64,000 nucleotides of DNA. Origin: Desulfosporosinus meridiei DSM 13257 (GTDB taxonomy: Bacteria; Bacillota; Desulfitobacteriia; Desulfitobacteriales; Desulfitobacteriaceae). Under the pieces are notes generated by a model. It was not told the origin of the DNA, did no database searches, and was given only the letters and a program-made list of their open reading frames with translations. The stretch lies in NCBI RefSeq assembly GCF_000231385.2, contig NC_018515.1, positions 3,492,501-3,556,500 on the forward strand, read 5' to 3'. Below are positions 54,002 through 63,866 of this stretch, piece by piece. Position 1 is the stretch's first letter, and each line of letters begins with the position of its first letter. Position numbers and translations under genes: made by a program.

Positions 54002-54220
54002 ATGACGATGCTTAATCACAAACCGTGCCATTCTTTCCCTCGCCCCAGTTAACACGGATACTAGGCAACCAACTGGGCTTTTCCTCATGCAACCCACCCC
54101 GAGTTACCCTCGATGCAATTTCGGATGGAAATATCCTTACTACTAGGACATCAGACCTGTGTCTGCACTAATTTTCAAGAAGAAGCTGCTTAATACTACT
54201 TGCAAGGAGATGATTAGCAA

Positions 54221-54730
54221 ATGCAATCCAATAAAACTTGTCCCCTTGTTGAACAGTACCTAGGGTATCTTGTCGTTATAAAAGGCAGATCAGAAAACAC
54301 GGTTAAGGAATATCGTACCGATTTACTTATGTTTTCAGCTTTGTAATGGCATCCCGAAACAAGCCTATAGCAAAATCTTTGTAGAGGTTGACTTGGAATT
54401 CATAAAAAAAAACGATAACTCTTAACGATATGTTTACAACAATGCATATTGTCAAACTGAACTACACGCTTTGAGCCTAGCACTAGAGCAAGAAAAACCG
54501 TATCTATCTGACAATTTTGGAAGTATCTCAAAACAAAGGCTCATCTTATTAATAACAATATTGCTGATAAATGACAACCCCAAAACTCCCTAAAAGAATA
54601 CCAAAATATTTAAGTCTAGAAGATCAGTTAGGCTTCTAATTCAATGCGAGGAGTCTCCAGCGATCATTCGTGAATGGAATCGAGAGGCTGCGTTTAATAA
54701 GGTCTTACTTATTCAAATGTCCTATTAAGG
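54221..54730 (+). pseudogene. XerD-type integrase relic
   Basis: From ATG at 54221 (AAGGAG upstream): 'CPLVEQYLGYLVVIKGRSENTVKEY', then 'RTDLLMFSAL' and a stop; later pieces ('NNAYCQTELHALSLALEQEKP') are in shifted frames. This is the SAM-like N-domain of a tyrosine recombinase, heavily decayed. Together with copy 5 it accounts for most of the 53.3-54.8 kb gap. Confidence 0.6.
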
Positions 54731-54815
54731 CTATCCAAGAGAAGACTGGATTTGTCATCAATATATTTAAGTTGTTCATTGTTGCGCGTTCGTTTTGTTT
54801 TATATCAGGTTGTCA

Positions 54816-56615
54816 TTAGTCAATTTTCGTTCCAACCCATTCATAAAACTCCTTTGAAAGTTCGTCTTCACCGATAGTTATCATTTCACCTTGCTGTGAA
54901 ATTTGAGGAAACAAAGAAATATAGGTGACGTCTTCATAGTTTTTAATATCAACAGAGTCTCTTCCGGAATAAACACATATAACTTTGTCAACAGCCTGTC
55001 TGCCTGTTTTACTTTTAGGGTCCCGATACTTAATCCTATAATAAGAATCAAGTTGTTCCATGTCCTTTGTGTTGTAACGTTCCGAGTATATCCCAGAAAA
55101 GTTTTTGTGTTTAGCATCAATAACCAACATACCAAGAAACTTTTCTTCTGCAGGTTGAATATCATAAAGTTCTATTCTGATATCTGGCGCGTTTCTATTC
55201 ATTGTATAAAATAGCTTATTAAAATTCTCTGCATCGTGTCTATTTCTCGGAAGTTCTTCATTAAAGGTAATTTCAATTCGATGAGTCTCATTTGTCAACG
55301 AAAAGCCCTGACCATTTGGAATGCCCTGAAAGATGGTTTTTTCAAAATCCCCATAAAACTCATCTGCAGGGCTGTAGCCAACTCCTGTTAATAACTCTAT
55401 GATTTTAAACACTACGTAGTATTCATATACTTGCCATGTTGGCTTAACTATGGGTGAACGTTTTCTTGTTTCCGCATTCGCCCTAGAATCAAACTTAGAG
55501 TTTTTATAAAGCTGATAGAACCTTTTTAACGATCGGTCATTGAACTTATAATCCTGTCTTCGAGGGATTAAACGAATCTGGCTAAATTCAGGTTCATTTA
55601 ATAGTTTCGAAAAGCGGTTTTTTATTAAGCACAACGAATCAAGCCATTCATTGTATATAGAAAGATGCAACTCTAACTCTTTTATCTTCTTTTTATTAAC
55701 TATGGATTTGTTGCTTAGATAATATGAGTAAACCGTGGATGCATTATAAGGCAACGACCGATACTTATCATATGCCCAGATACTATCTAAGTTTAATTTA
55801 ACGATCGCATCATCAGTATCTGCGGCTTCCTTATTCACCATATCTAACACTGATTCAATATTACTAATCCAGTTTGTGATTATGTGTTTTAGAGCAGCAC
55901 ATAATTCCAAATCAATTTGCAACAAATGTTTCTTACTATAATGAGTTAGCTCGCCTTTTCTATCAAAGGGTTTCATTATACCAAGTTTAATCACCTTTGA
56001 ATCAATTCGCTGGGCCGTATGACCATTAAGGTACTTTTTCTCAAGATGGTATAACTTATCAGATTTGATTCCTTCAACTAAACTAAGTATTTCATGATTA
56101 TGCTCGACATGAAATCGTGCATAATCATGATGCCACTTGTTAAACTGAAACCGTGGGTTGTTATGACCTCGTTTTCTCTCTAATAAATCGTAGCACATGC
56201 CTCGATAGGTTTCTTCGAGATAATCATGTATCATACCAACTTGAGTTTCATCTAAGTGGATCGGACATATTTTAATAAGATTAGTGTAGCAAGACTCGTT
56301 GCAGAAGAGCCTAACGGTTGAATACCCCAATCTAAATGGAAAACCACCATTATGAGAGTACAAGTTTTGAGGTTCCCCGACATGAATCGTAATAACCTCA
56401 CGGGAATCCTGAACCTCTACTTCAAGAAATGAAGAAGTTTCCTTAAACCCCTCGTCAGACAAAAGACTAATATCGAGCGAATACTCTTCTAATATGGTAA
56501 TTTTTCCGTTATCGCCATAGAGCTCAGGACTAAATGAAGAAACATGATGCTCCTTCTGGCCTACTTTGATGGTTAGAGACAATGGTAGAATTTCGCCATT
56601 ACATTGTATAGCCAT
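54816..56615 (-). CDS. McrC-like DUF2357 nuclease
   Basis: 599 residues. A beta-rich N-domain, long helical middle, then a DUF2357-type PD-(D/E)XK domain: 'KPTWQVYEYYVVFKIIELL', 'PDIRIELYDIQPAEEKFLGMLVIDAKHKN' (acidic residue, then D-A-K catalytic motif) and 'QLDSYYRIKYRD'. In McrBC-type systems this subunit cuts DNA when driven by the McrB GTPase. Its start overlaps the McrB-like gene by 17 bp. Confidence 0.78.
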   Translation of the reverse strand: MAIQCNGEILPLSLTIKVGQKEHHVSSFSPELYGDNGKITILEEYSLDISLLSDEGFKETSSFLEVEVQDSREVITIHVGEPQNLYSHNGGFPFRLGYSTVRLFCNESCYTNLIKICPIHLDETQVGMIHDYLEETYRGMCYDLLERKRGHNNPRFQFNKWHHDYARFHVEHNHEILSLVEGIKSDKLYHLEKKYLNGHTAQRIDSKVIKLGIMKPFDRKGELTHYSKKHLLQIDLELCAALKHIITNWISNIESVLDMVNKEAADTDDAIVKLNLDSIWAYDKYRSLPYNASTVYSYYLSNKSIVNKKKIKELELHLSIYNEWLDSLCLIKNRFSKLLNEPEFSQIRLIPRRQDYKFNDRSLKRFYQLYKNSKFDSRANAETRKRSPIVKPTWQVYEYYVVFKIIELLTGVGYSPADEFYGDFEKTIFQGIPNGQGFSLTNETHRIEITFNEELPRNRHDAENFNKLFYTMNRNAPDIRIELYDIQPAEEKFLGMLVIDAKHKNFSGIYSERYNTKDMEQLDSYYRIKYRDPKSKTGRQAVDKVICVYSGRDSVDIKNYEDVTYISLFPQISQQGEMITIGEDELSKEFYEWVGTKID

Positions 56616-58626
56616 GAATTACCAGCTCTTTCGCCTTTTGTTTTAAGAAATTAACCGATTGTTCAAAGTTCTCAAAGACCTTTTCCTTGTCGTCATCATA
56701 AGCTTCAAGAAGTTGCATTATCTTGCTATTTACTACCCTATCTGTATCTAGGTTATATTCCCCTAAAAGTTCGATTAACATTTCTTTGTGGCCTTTAAGC
56801 TTTGTAAAAACCCTTTGCCGTAATTGCAAATCAAATGCAGAACGTCGAGCTATTAGAAGTTTACCATTTTCGTCATATGGTATGTTTGCAATATAACTAC
56901 CAATAGCTTTGCATACCCTAAAACTAACTCCATTTTGTGCATCAATTTTACTTAGCTCTGTATGGATTTCATCTAATAGTGTCAATTCTTTATCGTTCAT
57001 GCTTTGAAGTAGAGTTAATTCTTGCGCGGCCTTTCTCCAACTGCGAAAGATGTCTGCAGATATAGCATCATATGGCGGCACGCTAACTTCTTCTTCATTG
57101 ACATTTTTAGCATTTAAAAATGATTGTTTAGTCAAATAAATAACATTGGCCCTATCGAGCAGTCGATTGCTAAATTCTTTGGTTGTCTCGTCAAAATTAG
57201 CCGTTCCGATCAGAATAACATTTTTCCCAAGTTTGATTGACTTTCGATATTCTTCGTTTAAGCAATATTGTCGTTCACTAACCAATTTTAATTCTCGGTG
57301 ATTTTCACTTAACTCAAGAAGTGATATAAACGGACTAAACCAATATTCAACCTGACTTAAGTTCATTTCATCAAAGATAACCATATAAAGTCGGTCTGGG
57401 TTTTGGCTTGCATTATATAAAAACCTCGCCAGTCCGCTTTCACTTTCTACATAAGCCCCTGTTAAAGGGTTGAGGTATCCAAGAAGGTCTGAAGGTTCCG
57501 AATAAGAAGGGCTAATAGGTATAAAAAGTAAGTCCTCCCCATTTTTTAAACCTAAAGCCTTTGCATACTCTAACGCAAGTTGCGTTTTCCCAGTTCCGCT
57601 CATTCCTCCCAAAATTGTCAAGGAATTTGTTTTTACGGCTGTATGAAAATTATAGAGATCTTTCTCTTCATAGTATAAATTACTTTCGTTTACACAATTC
57701 TTCAAGGATTGCAGAAACTCATATTCTGTAACCTGGCCTGCAGGTGTCTGTGGCTCGGGTGAAGCTTCTTGCGTTTGAATTGAATTTATAAAATTCATAT
57801 TTGTGTGATTGTTCTTTAATTCCTCTGTGTAAGAGACACCCTCATTGTTAAATAATGTTCTTAATTCTTCTGCGTAATTATGCGGGATAAAATACAGCCC
57901 TTGCCAGCTGCATCGGCTTGTTTCCTTAAATTCTGGCGGTAGCAATACCTTCTTTATCTGTGAGGGGTCTACAGGGGTAAAAGTGTTAATGTTTCTCGGA
58001 TTGGCGGTTAAAGCATTCGAAGGCACATGATAAAGTACATCTTCACAAACAATGAATTCAGGACATGGCATCATTCCGTTATAGTGTATAAATTGAACTT
58101 GGGTCTTTTTCTCGAGAATCGACTCAAATCGTCTGCGGTCAATATGAGATACAACACTAGGAACGGTTACGTAGGAATCTGCCTCAGGTTTTTCATCTGA
58201 AATATGAACCATCTCAAAATTATAGAAATATCGTTCCCTAGAATCATTTGGGTCTCTAATTGGCCGAAGAACCGGAATGGCTAAAATAAGTCTATTCGCA
58301 AGATTTTCCTTCAAGAACGATAGATAATTCTCTGGTTGATGAGGAAGACCAATACTATTAAGAACTTTTAAATTTCTTTCCACAAATGAAACAAATGACT
58401 GAGATGAAACTTGGTTAAACTTTACAATCGGCTCGGGCAATGTTGACACGGGCTCAAGATATATTACAATGCCACCCAAATTTTTATGATATCCGATCGG
58501 AGTCCTGTCTACAGATAACGGGAAATTCCCGTTACCTGAACCACCTGGAGCTTTAAATAATATATAGTTTCGTTTAATCCAATCTATATCCCCCATATTT
58601 AAGGTTTCATTCTCTAACCATCCCAT
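56599..58626 (-). CDS. McrB-like AAA+ NTPase
   Basis: 675 residues. An N-terminal ~300-residue recognition region of unknown fold, then an AAA+ domain: Walker A 'GGMSGTGKTQLAL' (340-352), Walker B 'LYMVIFDEMNLSQVEYWFSPFISLLE', and 'IGTANFDETTKEFSNRLLDRANVI', which aligns with the GTP-specific NxxD region of McrB. Middle gene of coiled-coil/McrB/DUF2357. The N-terminal part presumably reads the modified or foreign nucleic acid. Confidence 0.85.
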   Translation of the reverse strand: MGWLENETLNMGDIDWIKRNYILFKAPGGSGNGNFPLSVDRTPIGYHKNLGGIVIYLEPVSTLPEPIVKFNQVSSQSFVSFVERNLKVLNSIGLPHQPENYLSFLKENLANRLILAIPVLRPIRDPNDSRERYFYNFEMVHISDEKPEADSYVTVPSVVSHIDRRRFESILEKKTQVQFIHYNGMMPCPEFIVCEDVLYHVPSNALTANPRNINTFTPVDPSQIKKVLLPPEFKETSRCSWQGLYFIPHNYAEELRTLFNNEGVSYTEELKNNHTNMNFINSIQTQEASPEPQTPAGQVTEYEFLQSLKNCVNESNLYYEEKDLYNFHTAVKTNSLTILGGMSGTGKTQLALEYAKALGLKNGEDLLFIPISPSYSEPSDLLGYLNPLTGAYVESESGLARFLYNASQNPDRLYMVIFDEMNLSQVEYWFSPFISLLELSENHRELKLVSERQYCLNEEYRKSIKLGKNVILIGTANFDETTKEFSNRLLDRANVIYLTKQSFLNAKNVNEEEVSVPPYDAISADIFRSWRKAAQELTLLQSMNDKELTLLDEIHTELSKIDAQNGVSFRVCKAIGSYIANIPYDENGKLLIARRSAFDLQLRQRVFTKLKGHKEMLIELLGEYNLDTDRVVNSKIMQLLEAYDDDKEKVFENFEQSVNFLKQKAKELVIHGYTM

Positions 58627-58627
58627 G

Positions 58628-59950
58628 TTATACTCCCTTTCCTATCAATGCTCTCAACCAATCTGATTCGTCAAGTGCCGGAATTTCAACAACCTTCATA
58701 CAATAATCCGAGGCAATATTCTTAACTTCTTCTAGGTCTTTTGTTTTTCTAAATGCCTGTCGATGGAGAAATAATGTCTTACTTTGGTTATCCTCATACC
58801 ATTTAGGGTTTTTACATTCCGAAATGTAAATAATCTGTTCCTTTGGAATCCACTTCGGTATACTACCTAGCAATACTCGTGTTGATGCAATAACATAGTT
58901 GTTATCGCTAGGGAATACTTTCATTAACATGTTTGCTTTCCGCACGGTTTCCTTAATTGTATTTAAAACATCATAAATTGAATTACAGTTTAATGCTTCA
59001 ATTATCAGTCTAAGTTCTCTTTGTGACTCCCCGACCTTTGTTGTTTCATCTGTTAAGCGACTCTTTAATTCTTCAACCTCATTTTCTTTATGATATAAGT
59101 TTTCTTGCAATTCGAGATGCTTTTTTTCTTCTTCTTCGAGTTTAACATTGACCGTTTCAAGCTTCAGCTTTTCTTGATTCAATTTTGAGTTTAAGAATTC
59201 TATCTGTTCCTCTTGCTTTTTGATTGTTTCCCTAAGAATCTCCCTTTCTCCCAAATATGTTCGTTCATCTTTCTTTTGCGTTTGCCAAGTTGTTAAACAC
59301 TGCCAAAACTTCACGCGATTTTCAATATCTAAATCCTTGCTGTAATCACCATTTAAGAAAGTATAGAGTAAAGCCATTTTTTCAACAATCGTTCCCTCGA
59401 ACGCTAAAATATCAGATATTGTTTTTGCCTCTGTCGTTGATTCAATAGATGATAATTCATTCTTAATGTCATCCGTCCGAAAATTACACAATTCGGCATA
59501 CTGCTTAACCAAAAAAGTTTCAAATCCAGAATTCGTTATATACTCCTCAAATAACATGTTTCTGTTTATAGCAATCCAATCGTTAATATGGTTCTTATAT
59601 GTCTCAGGGTCTATTGTGAAAATGTAGGCTAAAAGGTAAGGTTCAGGTACGTTTGTACGCATAGCACACTCGAATAAAATCATCTCCCCTTGAACTTTTG
59701 GTAGTTGTAGGTCTTCAACAACTTTTTGACCTATGCGTTCTAATTCATCATAGAATTTTAGGCCTAACGGTTTGCCACGTCTTATCTTGTATCCTTCTTT
59801 AAACAATTCGTCTAATGAATTTTTTAGCATTTGAAAATTCATTTTATCGATTGACACTTTTCCCAAAGGTCTATTTAACGGTATGGTTTTAACATAGTTT
59901 ATCAACTCTGTTTCTTTAAACCGCGAAATAAAAAATTCATGTTCGTACAT
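58628..59950 (-). CDS. Coiled-coil accessory protein of the McrBC-like operon
   Basis: 440 residues. Helical N-terminal ~190 residues, a continuous Glu/Lys/Leu coiled coil at ~225-315 ('EQIEFLNSKLNQEKLKLETV', 'ENLYHKENEVEELKSRL') and a C-terminal alpha/beta domain with 'NYVIASTRVLLGSIPKWIPKEQIIYIS' and 'KVVEIPALDESDWLRALIG'. One base separates it from the McrB-like gene. Long coiled coils beside McrBC occur in CoCoNuT-type systems, but I cannot place this protein in a named family. Confidence 0.65.
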   Translation of the reverse strand: MYEHEFFISRFKETELINYVKTIPLNRPLGKVSIDKMNFQMLKNSLDELFKEGYKIRRGKPLGLKFYDELERIGQKVVEDLQLPKVQGEMILFECAMRTNVPEPYLLAYIFTIDPETYKNHINDWIAINRNMLFEEYITNSGFETFLVKQYAELCNFRTDDIKNELSSIESTTEAKTISDILAFEGTIVEKMALLYTFLNGDYSKDLDIENRVKFWQCLTTWQTQKKDERTYLGEREILRETIKKQEEQIEFLNSKLNQEKLKLETVNVKLEEEEKKHLELQENLYHKENEVEELKSRLTDETTKVGESQRELRLIIEALNCNSIYDVLNTIKETVRKANMLMKVFPSDNNYVIASTRVLLGSIPKWIPKEQIIYISECKNPKWYEDNQSKTLFLHRQAFRKTKDLEEVKNIASDYCMKVVEIPALDESDWLRALIGKGV

Positions 59951-60243
59951 TATTTTTTGTCACCACCATACATGTAATTTCATAGGTAAGAATTTCAATC
60001 TAGTAATTCTAATTCAAATTCTAAACATGGCCCCACCCCTTCCATAAATTGATTATTTTAAATTTTTATGTACCATTTTTATAATGAGTTATCTTATTAA
60101 ATGTTGCAAGAGCAATTAATATAAAAATACCTTAATATCTATAAATGAGCAATTTCCATAACATATATTTACAGATAATTAGTTAAACTTCTCCTTAAGT
60201 AACTTTACGATGCTTTAAAATAACGTCTAAAGGTATTCCATTC

Positions 60244-61107
60244 CTACCACACTATAATCCATTGAATGTATTGACCTTTTACCGCTTTTCTTACTTTTCG
60301 CAGTCCATTACCAAAGAGTAGAGGTTGATGTAGTCCAATGGTACAGTACATATGAGTAAAAGCAATTAAAACTACTTGGTATTTATTAAAACCAAGATTT
60401 CCCTTACTTTGTCGAAAGAATATCTCAATTGACCATCGTCTGCTGTAGTAATTCAAAATGGTGTGTGTTTCTAATGAGACATCCATACACAAAAATACAT
60501 GCAAAGTTTTTGGCTTTTGAAAGGCTTCTTTAGGCCAACAAAATAAGACCACAGCATTCTCAACCCCATTTAAAACGCCTTCATATCTATAAACCCAATA
60601 AGATGAACCGTTCACAGCCACAAGGCGAACTTCTTTTTGAGTCACGTAGGATGCAAGGTATCGAGACGATACTCTAATTCCTTGAGGATAGAGAATGCGA
60701 TTAGTTTTAAGAGCACCAATTAGTTGGTAACCTTTTGCTGCATAGGCGTTAATTAGCTTAGGGCATGTGTACCAAGAATCGACTAAGGCGTAGCCTGATT
60801 TAGGGGGAATCGGCATGGTTTTGGTCAAGTTGCAGGCATCATCTATTTTGCTTTGTTTAGTTTTATCATACCGATCAATTTCATAAATGAGCGAGTGTTC
60901 GCCGCACTGAACAAGAGTTGCTTGGACTTGATGTCCCCAAACACTTTTACCCTCTAAGTGTGAAAAAATGAAAATCTGCCTGTGTTCGATTGTATGTTGT
61001 GCCTGTGACGAAGGTTTAGTCTTATTACAAACAGTGTCATCACGAATCACGAAAATAAGTTGCTCAGTTTGTTTGAACGCGATACAACAAATTGGAGGGA
61101 TTCTCGT
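60244..61107 (-). pseudogene. IS4-superfamily DDE transposase fragment
   Basis: Open from ~61107 without a start: 'VIRDDTVCNKTKPSSQAQH' (first Asp), 'YALVDSWYTCPKLINAYAAKGYQLIGALKTNR' (second Asp region) and 'YYSRRWSIEIFFRQSKGNLGF' (YREK-like Glu motif). The N-terminal domain is missing and no terminal repeats were identified. 59951-60243 is AT-rich with no gene. Confidence 0.75.
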
Positions 61108-61128
61108 TTAACAATTTTCCGAAGATAG

Positions 61129-61215
61129 TATTCGACGGAACAACGTTAGAGTTGTCATTTATTGTCGTTCCGCGTCGGGTCCAGGAACCTTTGCTGAACG
61201 ACAAGTTCCGCCGAG
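61129..61215 (-). repeat. Nested palindromic element, copy 6 (inverted, most diverged)
   Basis: Opposite orientation to the other five: the inner stem and loop read tgtcgttccgcg-tcgggtccaggaacc and the end is gttccgccgag. The 5' part is diverged (ttcgacggaacaacg). It abuts the transposase relic. Confidence 0.8.
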
Positions 61216-61451
61216 TACTAATGGAGGTTCGCCCAATTCAAAGTTTGTTTAATAAAAGGAAAGTGCTGGCTTGTTTAATGAGATAGCACTAATATGCATA
61301 TTTTTGACCTTTTATGGATCCGATCTAACTGCCCTCCCATTTCGAATGATCTAAACAAGTTTTTATTAAATAGACTCTTCATCTTTAGTTGCTGCCAAAT
61401 AATATTATTTATTATTGGTGAACAAATATAGCGTGCTCTTGAACGGACTTA

Positions 61452-63866
61452 TTACATATCAAGATCAATCAACGATACAGGAATCTCAAACCCATCCATC
61501 TTATACTGGAACATCCGCTTCAGGTTTCCGTCGCAGGTGGAAAAGAAGAATTGCTGAATTGCAGCATTTTCTCCATTCCCTTTTCTACTCTCCGCTAGCT
61601 GATACTTAATGAGATCTATAAAGGATACCAAATTGATATCGTCCATACTATTTGTTATGTCATCGACAAAGTAGCAATGAAAACTTCCTGCCTCCTTACG
61701 GCGGAACGCGTTGCCCAACAAATACGACAGCATAAACGCACCCAACTGTCCATCGCTGATTATATTTAAAATAGGATTCTTATTTTCATCACTGAAAGTC
61801 AGCTTTGTATCTGACGCTTTGGCGTCGTTGCCCTGTAGCTGGAAGCCTTCAAGGGTGGAGTGCTTGACCAGTTTACTGAAAATGCTAAATAAATAGGGAG
61901 CAACCCCTTTCACCTCGTCGTTTTTCATCTGGTTGAGTTTTCCTCGGAGTACGTTTGCCCGTTCTTTAACCAGACTCTCTAACTCTGCTTTTTCCTTAAT
62001 CTGTTCGTCTAGCATATCATTTTGTTTTCTCTTCTCGCCAAGTTTCCTTGTAAGGTCCGTCAAATGGCGATTTCCTTTACGTAATCGTAATGATATAATT
62101 TTCTCTCGTACCTCCAGTTCTTCAAAAACAAACATTGATGGAACTTCTTTCCCCAGCGGCCTAATAGCTTCTCTTACCACCTCCGGCGCAGTAGTTATCT
62201 GTTCGCAGTCTGAATAACCGAGAAAAGTTAGCAGCGAATAAATATTCTGCTCCTGTTTTCGAATTAAGTCTGAATCTATCTCCGCAAAGCCATTATATAT
62301 TTCGAGCGTAACGAGGTCAGCAAACTGCTCTGGATTCAAACCTAGCGCTGCAATCTGTGTGAAGAACAATGCTGTAGTCTCTACAATTCTCTTATCCGTC
62401 TCAAGCTCTTTATTCAATATTTCTTCCGCTGCTTTCAGGACATCTTTCAGGTCTTTACCCAGTCGGACCTGGCACGTTTTCCACAGCTGTTTTTCCTCTT
62501 TTACCTGCTTCTCCATCGTCAGTTTTTTAGCATCATGGGCCTTAACGTAACTTTCAGCTTCCAAAGCAAGTTGTTCTGCCGGTTTAGATGCAAAAGGTTC
62601 TTCAGCGCCGCACAATGGGCATTTTCTATTCTCCTTGCGGTAGTCATCAATTTGTGCTCGGACACCCACCAATCTTGAAAATGCAGTCAGCAACTCATCG
62701 CCCTTTTTGGAGTCCTCAAAGGTGGATTCTGTCTTGCGCCAGGCGTCATTCAAGCGAAAATATTCTCCCCAGCGCGTCTGCCACTCGGCTGGCGTAAGTT
62801 CAGCGTACCTCAGCTCTGAGGCAAATTTACCGGCCTGTTCCAAAGTTTGATAAGTTAGACCCTGGAGCTGTTCTGATATTTTCCTTCTCTGCTCCTCTAA
62901 GGTACGCAGCGTATTTGGGTCGTACAGTTTATCTCTGATTGCTTGCTGAATATCTACTTTTTGTTCTTCAAACTGCTCCTTTACTGTCAGCCTGCGTCTC
63001 AACAGCATAAGCTCATTCAACCAGTTTGTGGCAGCATGATACCCTCCAGCAATTAGATCTTTAAGCTGTGTTTCCTGCTCCTCCAGGCTCAGCTGATCCA
63101 CATCCAGTCGTTCGCCCGGATAGCTGGCACGTTGTGCATAAACTGGAATCTGAGCAGCTTCTTTAAGGCTTTGCTGCTCCTGTTCCAACTGTGTAAGCCG
63201 ATCGTCGGGTGTTTTTTCGCTTTGTAAAGCTGTTACTTGATTTTCCAATTGTATTTGCAGTTGTTCCAGATTAGCAAGCACTTGCTTCGCTTCAGAATGT
63301 TCGAGTGTAAAATCCTCAAATTCCTCTGTCATATCCTTGCGGCTTTTACAGCGAAAATCTTCTGCTTTCTGTAAATCACAAATAAAATATTTATAAAAAA
63401 AATCTGTAAATGGTCTATCGCCGGAGTCAAACCACTTTGTAAACCATTGTTGTGCAATTTCCGCAGTCAATGTTTCTCCTGCCTGTGTAATGAATAAAGA
63501 CGTCTTCTCTGGGTCAAGCTCATAGTTTGTTGTACTACGCCGAAGAGTCGATTCCATACCATCTTCCTCGAAAGTCAGCTCAACCCAAGTTTCTTCCCTC
63601 TTTTTGCAGTTTTTGTTGCGCAGCAAGCCAAAACTGTGTGCTTTCAGCGCATCACCCTTGATGCGCATTTTATAAGGTTTATTTAAATGCTGCACATTAC
63701 CTGTTAAGCACCATTCTATTGCGTCAATAATGGAAGTTTTACCCTTGCCGTTACCTCCGAAAATCAACACTAATGGCGCAATTTCTGCATTCTCTGTGGC
63801 AAATATGAACTTCTTATCCTGATAAATTCGAAACATATGAATGTGAAGTGCCTTAATTCTTAGCAT
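61452..63866 (-). CDS. Rad50/SbcC-like zinc-hook ATPase
   Basis: 804 residues. Walker A 'GGNGKGKTS' (37-45), coiled coils with a zinc-hook 'CPLCG' (416-420), a signature-like 'ISDGQLGAFMLS' and Walker B 'CYFVDDITNSMDD'. Length and layout resemble DndD/SbcC-like ATPases of two- and three-component defence systems. It overlaps the end of the upstream gene by 14 bp, so a partner protein is encoded just beyond the window. The Walker B Glu is Asp, as in some such ATPases. Confidence 0.8.
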   Translation of the reverse strand: MLRIKALHIHMFRIYQDKKFIFATENAEIAPLVLIFGGNGKGKTSIIDAIEWCLTGNVQHLNKPYKMRIKGDALKAHSFGLLRNKNCKKREETWVELTFEEDGMESTLRRSTTNYELDPEKTSLFITQAGETLTAEIAQQWFTKWFDSGDRPFTDFFYKYFICDLQKAEDFRCKSRKDMTEEFEDFTLEHSEAKQVLANLEQLQIQLENQVTALQSEKTPDDRLTQLEQEQQSLKEAAQIPVYAQRASYPGERLDVDQLSLEEQETQLKDLIAGGYHAATNWLNELMLLRRRLTVKEQFEEQKVDIQQAIRDKLYDPNTLRTLEEQRRKISEQLQGLTYQTLEQAGKFASELRYAELTPAEWQTRWGEYFRLNDAWRKTESTFEDSKKGDELLTAFSRLVGVRAQIDDYRKENRKCPLCGAEEPFASKPAEQLALEAESYVKAHDAKKLTMEKQVKEEKQLWKTCQVRLGKDLKDVLKAAEEILNKELETDKRIVETTALFFTQIAALGLNPEQFADLVTLEIYNGFAEIDSDLIRKQEQNIYSLLTFLGYSDCEQITTAPEVVREAIRPLGKEVPSMFVFEELEVREKIISLRLRKGNRHLTDLTRKLGEKRKQNDMLDEQIKEKAELESLVKERANVLRGKLNQMKNDEVKGVAPYLFSIFSKLVKHSTLEGFQLQGNDAKASDTKLTFSDENKNPILNIISDGQLGAFMLSYLLGNAFRRKEAGSFHCYFVDDITNSMDDINLVSFIDLIKYQLAESRKGNGENAAIQQFFFSTCDGNLKRMFQYKMDGFEIPVSLIDLDM

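Noticed and set aside
53558-54097. Single 179-codon minus-strand gene
   Set aside because: The frame crosses the palindromic element at 53916-54001 and only its 3' part looks like former coding sequence, which then frameshifts.
29215-61215. CRISPR-like repeats
   Set aside because: The six related palindromes are dispersed over 32 kb, are 82-86 bp long and have no regular spacers or cas genes.
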